Assembly (NCBI GenBank): GCA_003508835.1 | Contig: PUFA01000182.1 | Location: forward strand, 1,984,001-2,048,000 | Reading direction: 5' to 3' | DNA length: 64,000 bases | DNA from: Eonycteris spelaea | Lineage: Eukaryota; Chordata; Mammalia; Chiroptera; Pteropodidae | In this document: positions 63,500 through 64,000 of the stretch, one piece after another | Numbering within the stretch: the stretch's first letter is position 1 | How the letters are laid out: every line of letters begins with the position of its first letter | Position numbers and translations under genes: made by a program | Notes under the pieces: generated by a model | Databases searched by the model: none | The model's input: the letters and a program-made list of their open reading frames with translations, nothing else | Told to the model about the DNA's origin: nothing

Positions 63500-63830
63500 A
63501 CGCAGAGGTTATTCACTGCTGTCTGTAAATGTGAGATATCGGAAGCGCCCAAACGTCTGTCCACAGAGAGGCTGATAGATTATGCTGCACCCAGAGTGCA
63601 GCATTACGCGCCCATGAAAAAGAATCCTGTGAGTGGGATGCAGTGAGTTCCAGGTCGTACTGGTAGCGGGGAAAAAGATACGACAGATCGCAGGTGGCAG
63701 GGTACTGTGGACAAAATATACACACATCTGCTCATTTTTGCAAAAGGAACACAGGCAAGATAAACCAGGAGCCAATGAGATTGGTCACCTACAGGGGTTA
63801 GGTGGCACTGAAATGGAAAAGAGGCAATGA
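63500..63830 (+). repeat. L1 LINE 3' fragment
   Basis: gagatatcggaagcgcccaa, ctgatagattatgctgcacc and gcccatgaaaaagaatcctg keep the L1 end-of-ORF2 pattern. Confidence 0.6.
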
Positions 63831-64000
63831 CACCCTCTGAGTGTCCCTCCTTGCATAGTCTTTAAACTCTATCAATGCTTCTTATGGTCAATGATAAGAT
63901 TAAATCAACAAGGATGGAGAAAAAGAGTTTGAAGAACAGAAATAGAAGACAAATGAACCTAACTGCATCTCAAATGGAAAACATAACTGCTCGGAAATAG

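Larger units (their letters stand above)
61670..64000. other. S1PR4 upstream region
   Basis: Contains a duplicated ETS-like site (61,747-61,773), an antisense MIR (about 62,110-62,290), a C-rich patch (62,588-62,645), a short array of an 18-bp unit (63,060-63,260) and L1-like text (63,500-63,830). No exon of GNA15, the next gene in the human order, was recognised. Confidence 0.6.

Noticed and set aside
61874..64000. GNA15 terminal exon upstream of S1PR4
   Set aside because: Human order suggests it, but no G-alpha C-terminal codons or matching exon were found; probably beyond the window's right edge.

Overview
The window is vertebrate nuclear DNA, almost certainly from a placental mammal. Genes have many short exons with GT-AG introns, promoters sit in CpG-rich DNA, and the non-coding part holds old mammalian repeats (MIR, L2, MLT1-like LTRs, hAT fragments such as MER5A, L1 3' ends). 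Three protein genes are recognisable, all on the minus strand: CELF5 (left), NCLN (middle) and S1PR4 (right). Read in the direction of transcription the order is S1PR4, NCLN, CELF5, the same order and orientation as I recall for human 19p13.3, so this is the reverse complement of that block. I see almost none of the young tRNA-derived SINEs that crowd most laurasiatherian genomes, but I do see one 120-base 5S rRNA-like retroposon with an A-tail and target-site duplication. 5S-derived SINEs are known from fruit bats, so a pteropodid bat is a reasonable but unproven guess.

Layout. CELF5 exons 10 to 1 lie between 1,358 and 31,358 and encode about 395 residues (RRM1, RRM2 and the divergent linker); the RRM3 exons fall beyond base 1. 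Intron 1 is 12.4 kb. An intergenic interval of about 7 kb (31.7-38.7 kb) holds L1, L2, MIR and MER5A pieces and the 5S-like insert. NCLN occupies about 38.68 kb (AATAAA signal) to about 55.7 kb, with 15 coding exons (40,155-55,515) giving a full-length nicalin of 564 residues once one frame break is allowed for. A repeat-rich gap (55.8-60.5 kb) follows, then the single-exon S1PR4 coding region (60,514-61,669) and 2.3 kb of its upstream DNA.

The genes are not a pathway. CELF5 is a mainly neuronal RNA-binding splicing and translation regulator, NCLN is an ER membrane protein of the NOMO/TMEM147 complex at the translocon, and S1PR4 is a lymphoid sphingosine-1-phosphate receptor.

Four small deletions break otherwise well-conserved reading frames (CELF5 exon 4, NCLN exon 12, S1PR4 twice). 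All lie in short GC-rich runs, which points to consensus errors in the assembly more than to gene death. The most interesting non-coding signals are a pair of RFX X-box palindromes in CELF5 intron 2, two perfect CTCF core matches in CELF5 introns 2 and 1, a cluster of ACTACAA-type (ZNF143/THAP11) motifs at the NCLN promoter, a duplicated ETS-like site just upstream of S1PR4, a SOX/POU-like AT-rich element in CELF5 intron 1, and the 5S-derived retroposon. I found no convincing undescribed gene system.
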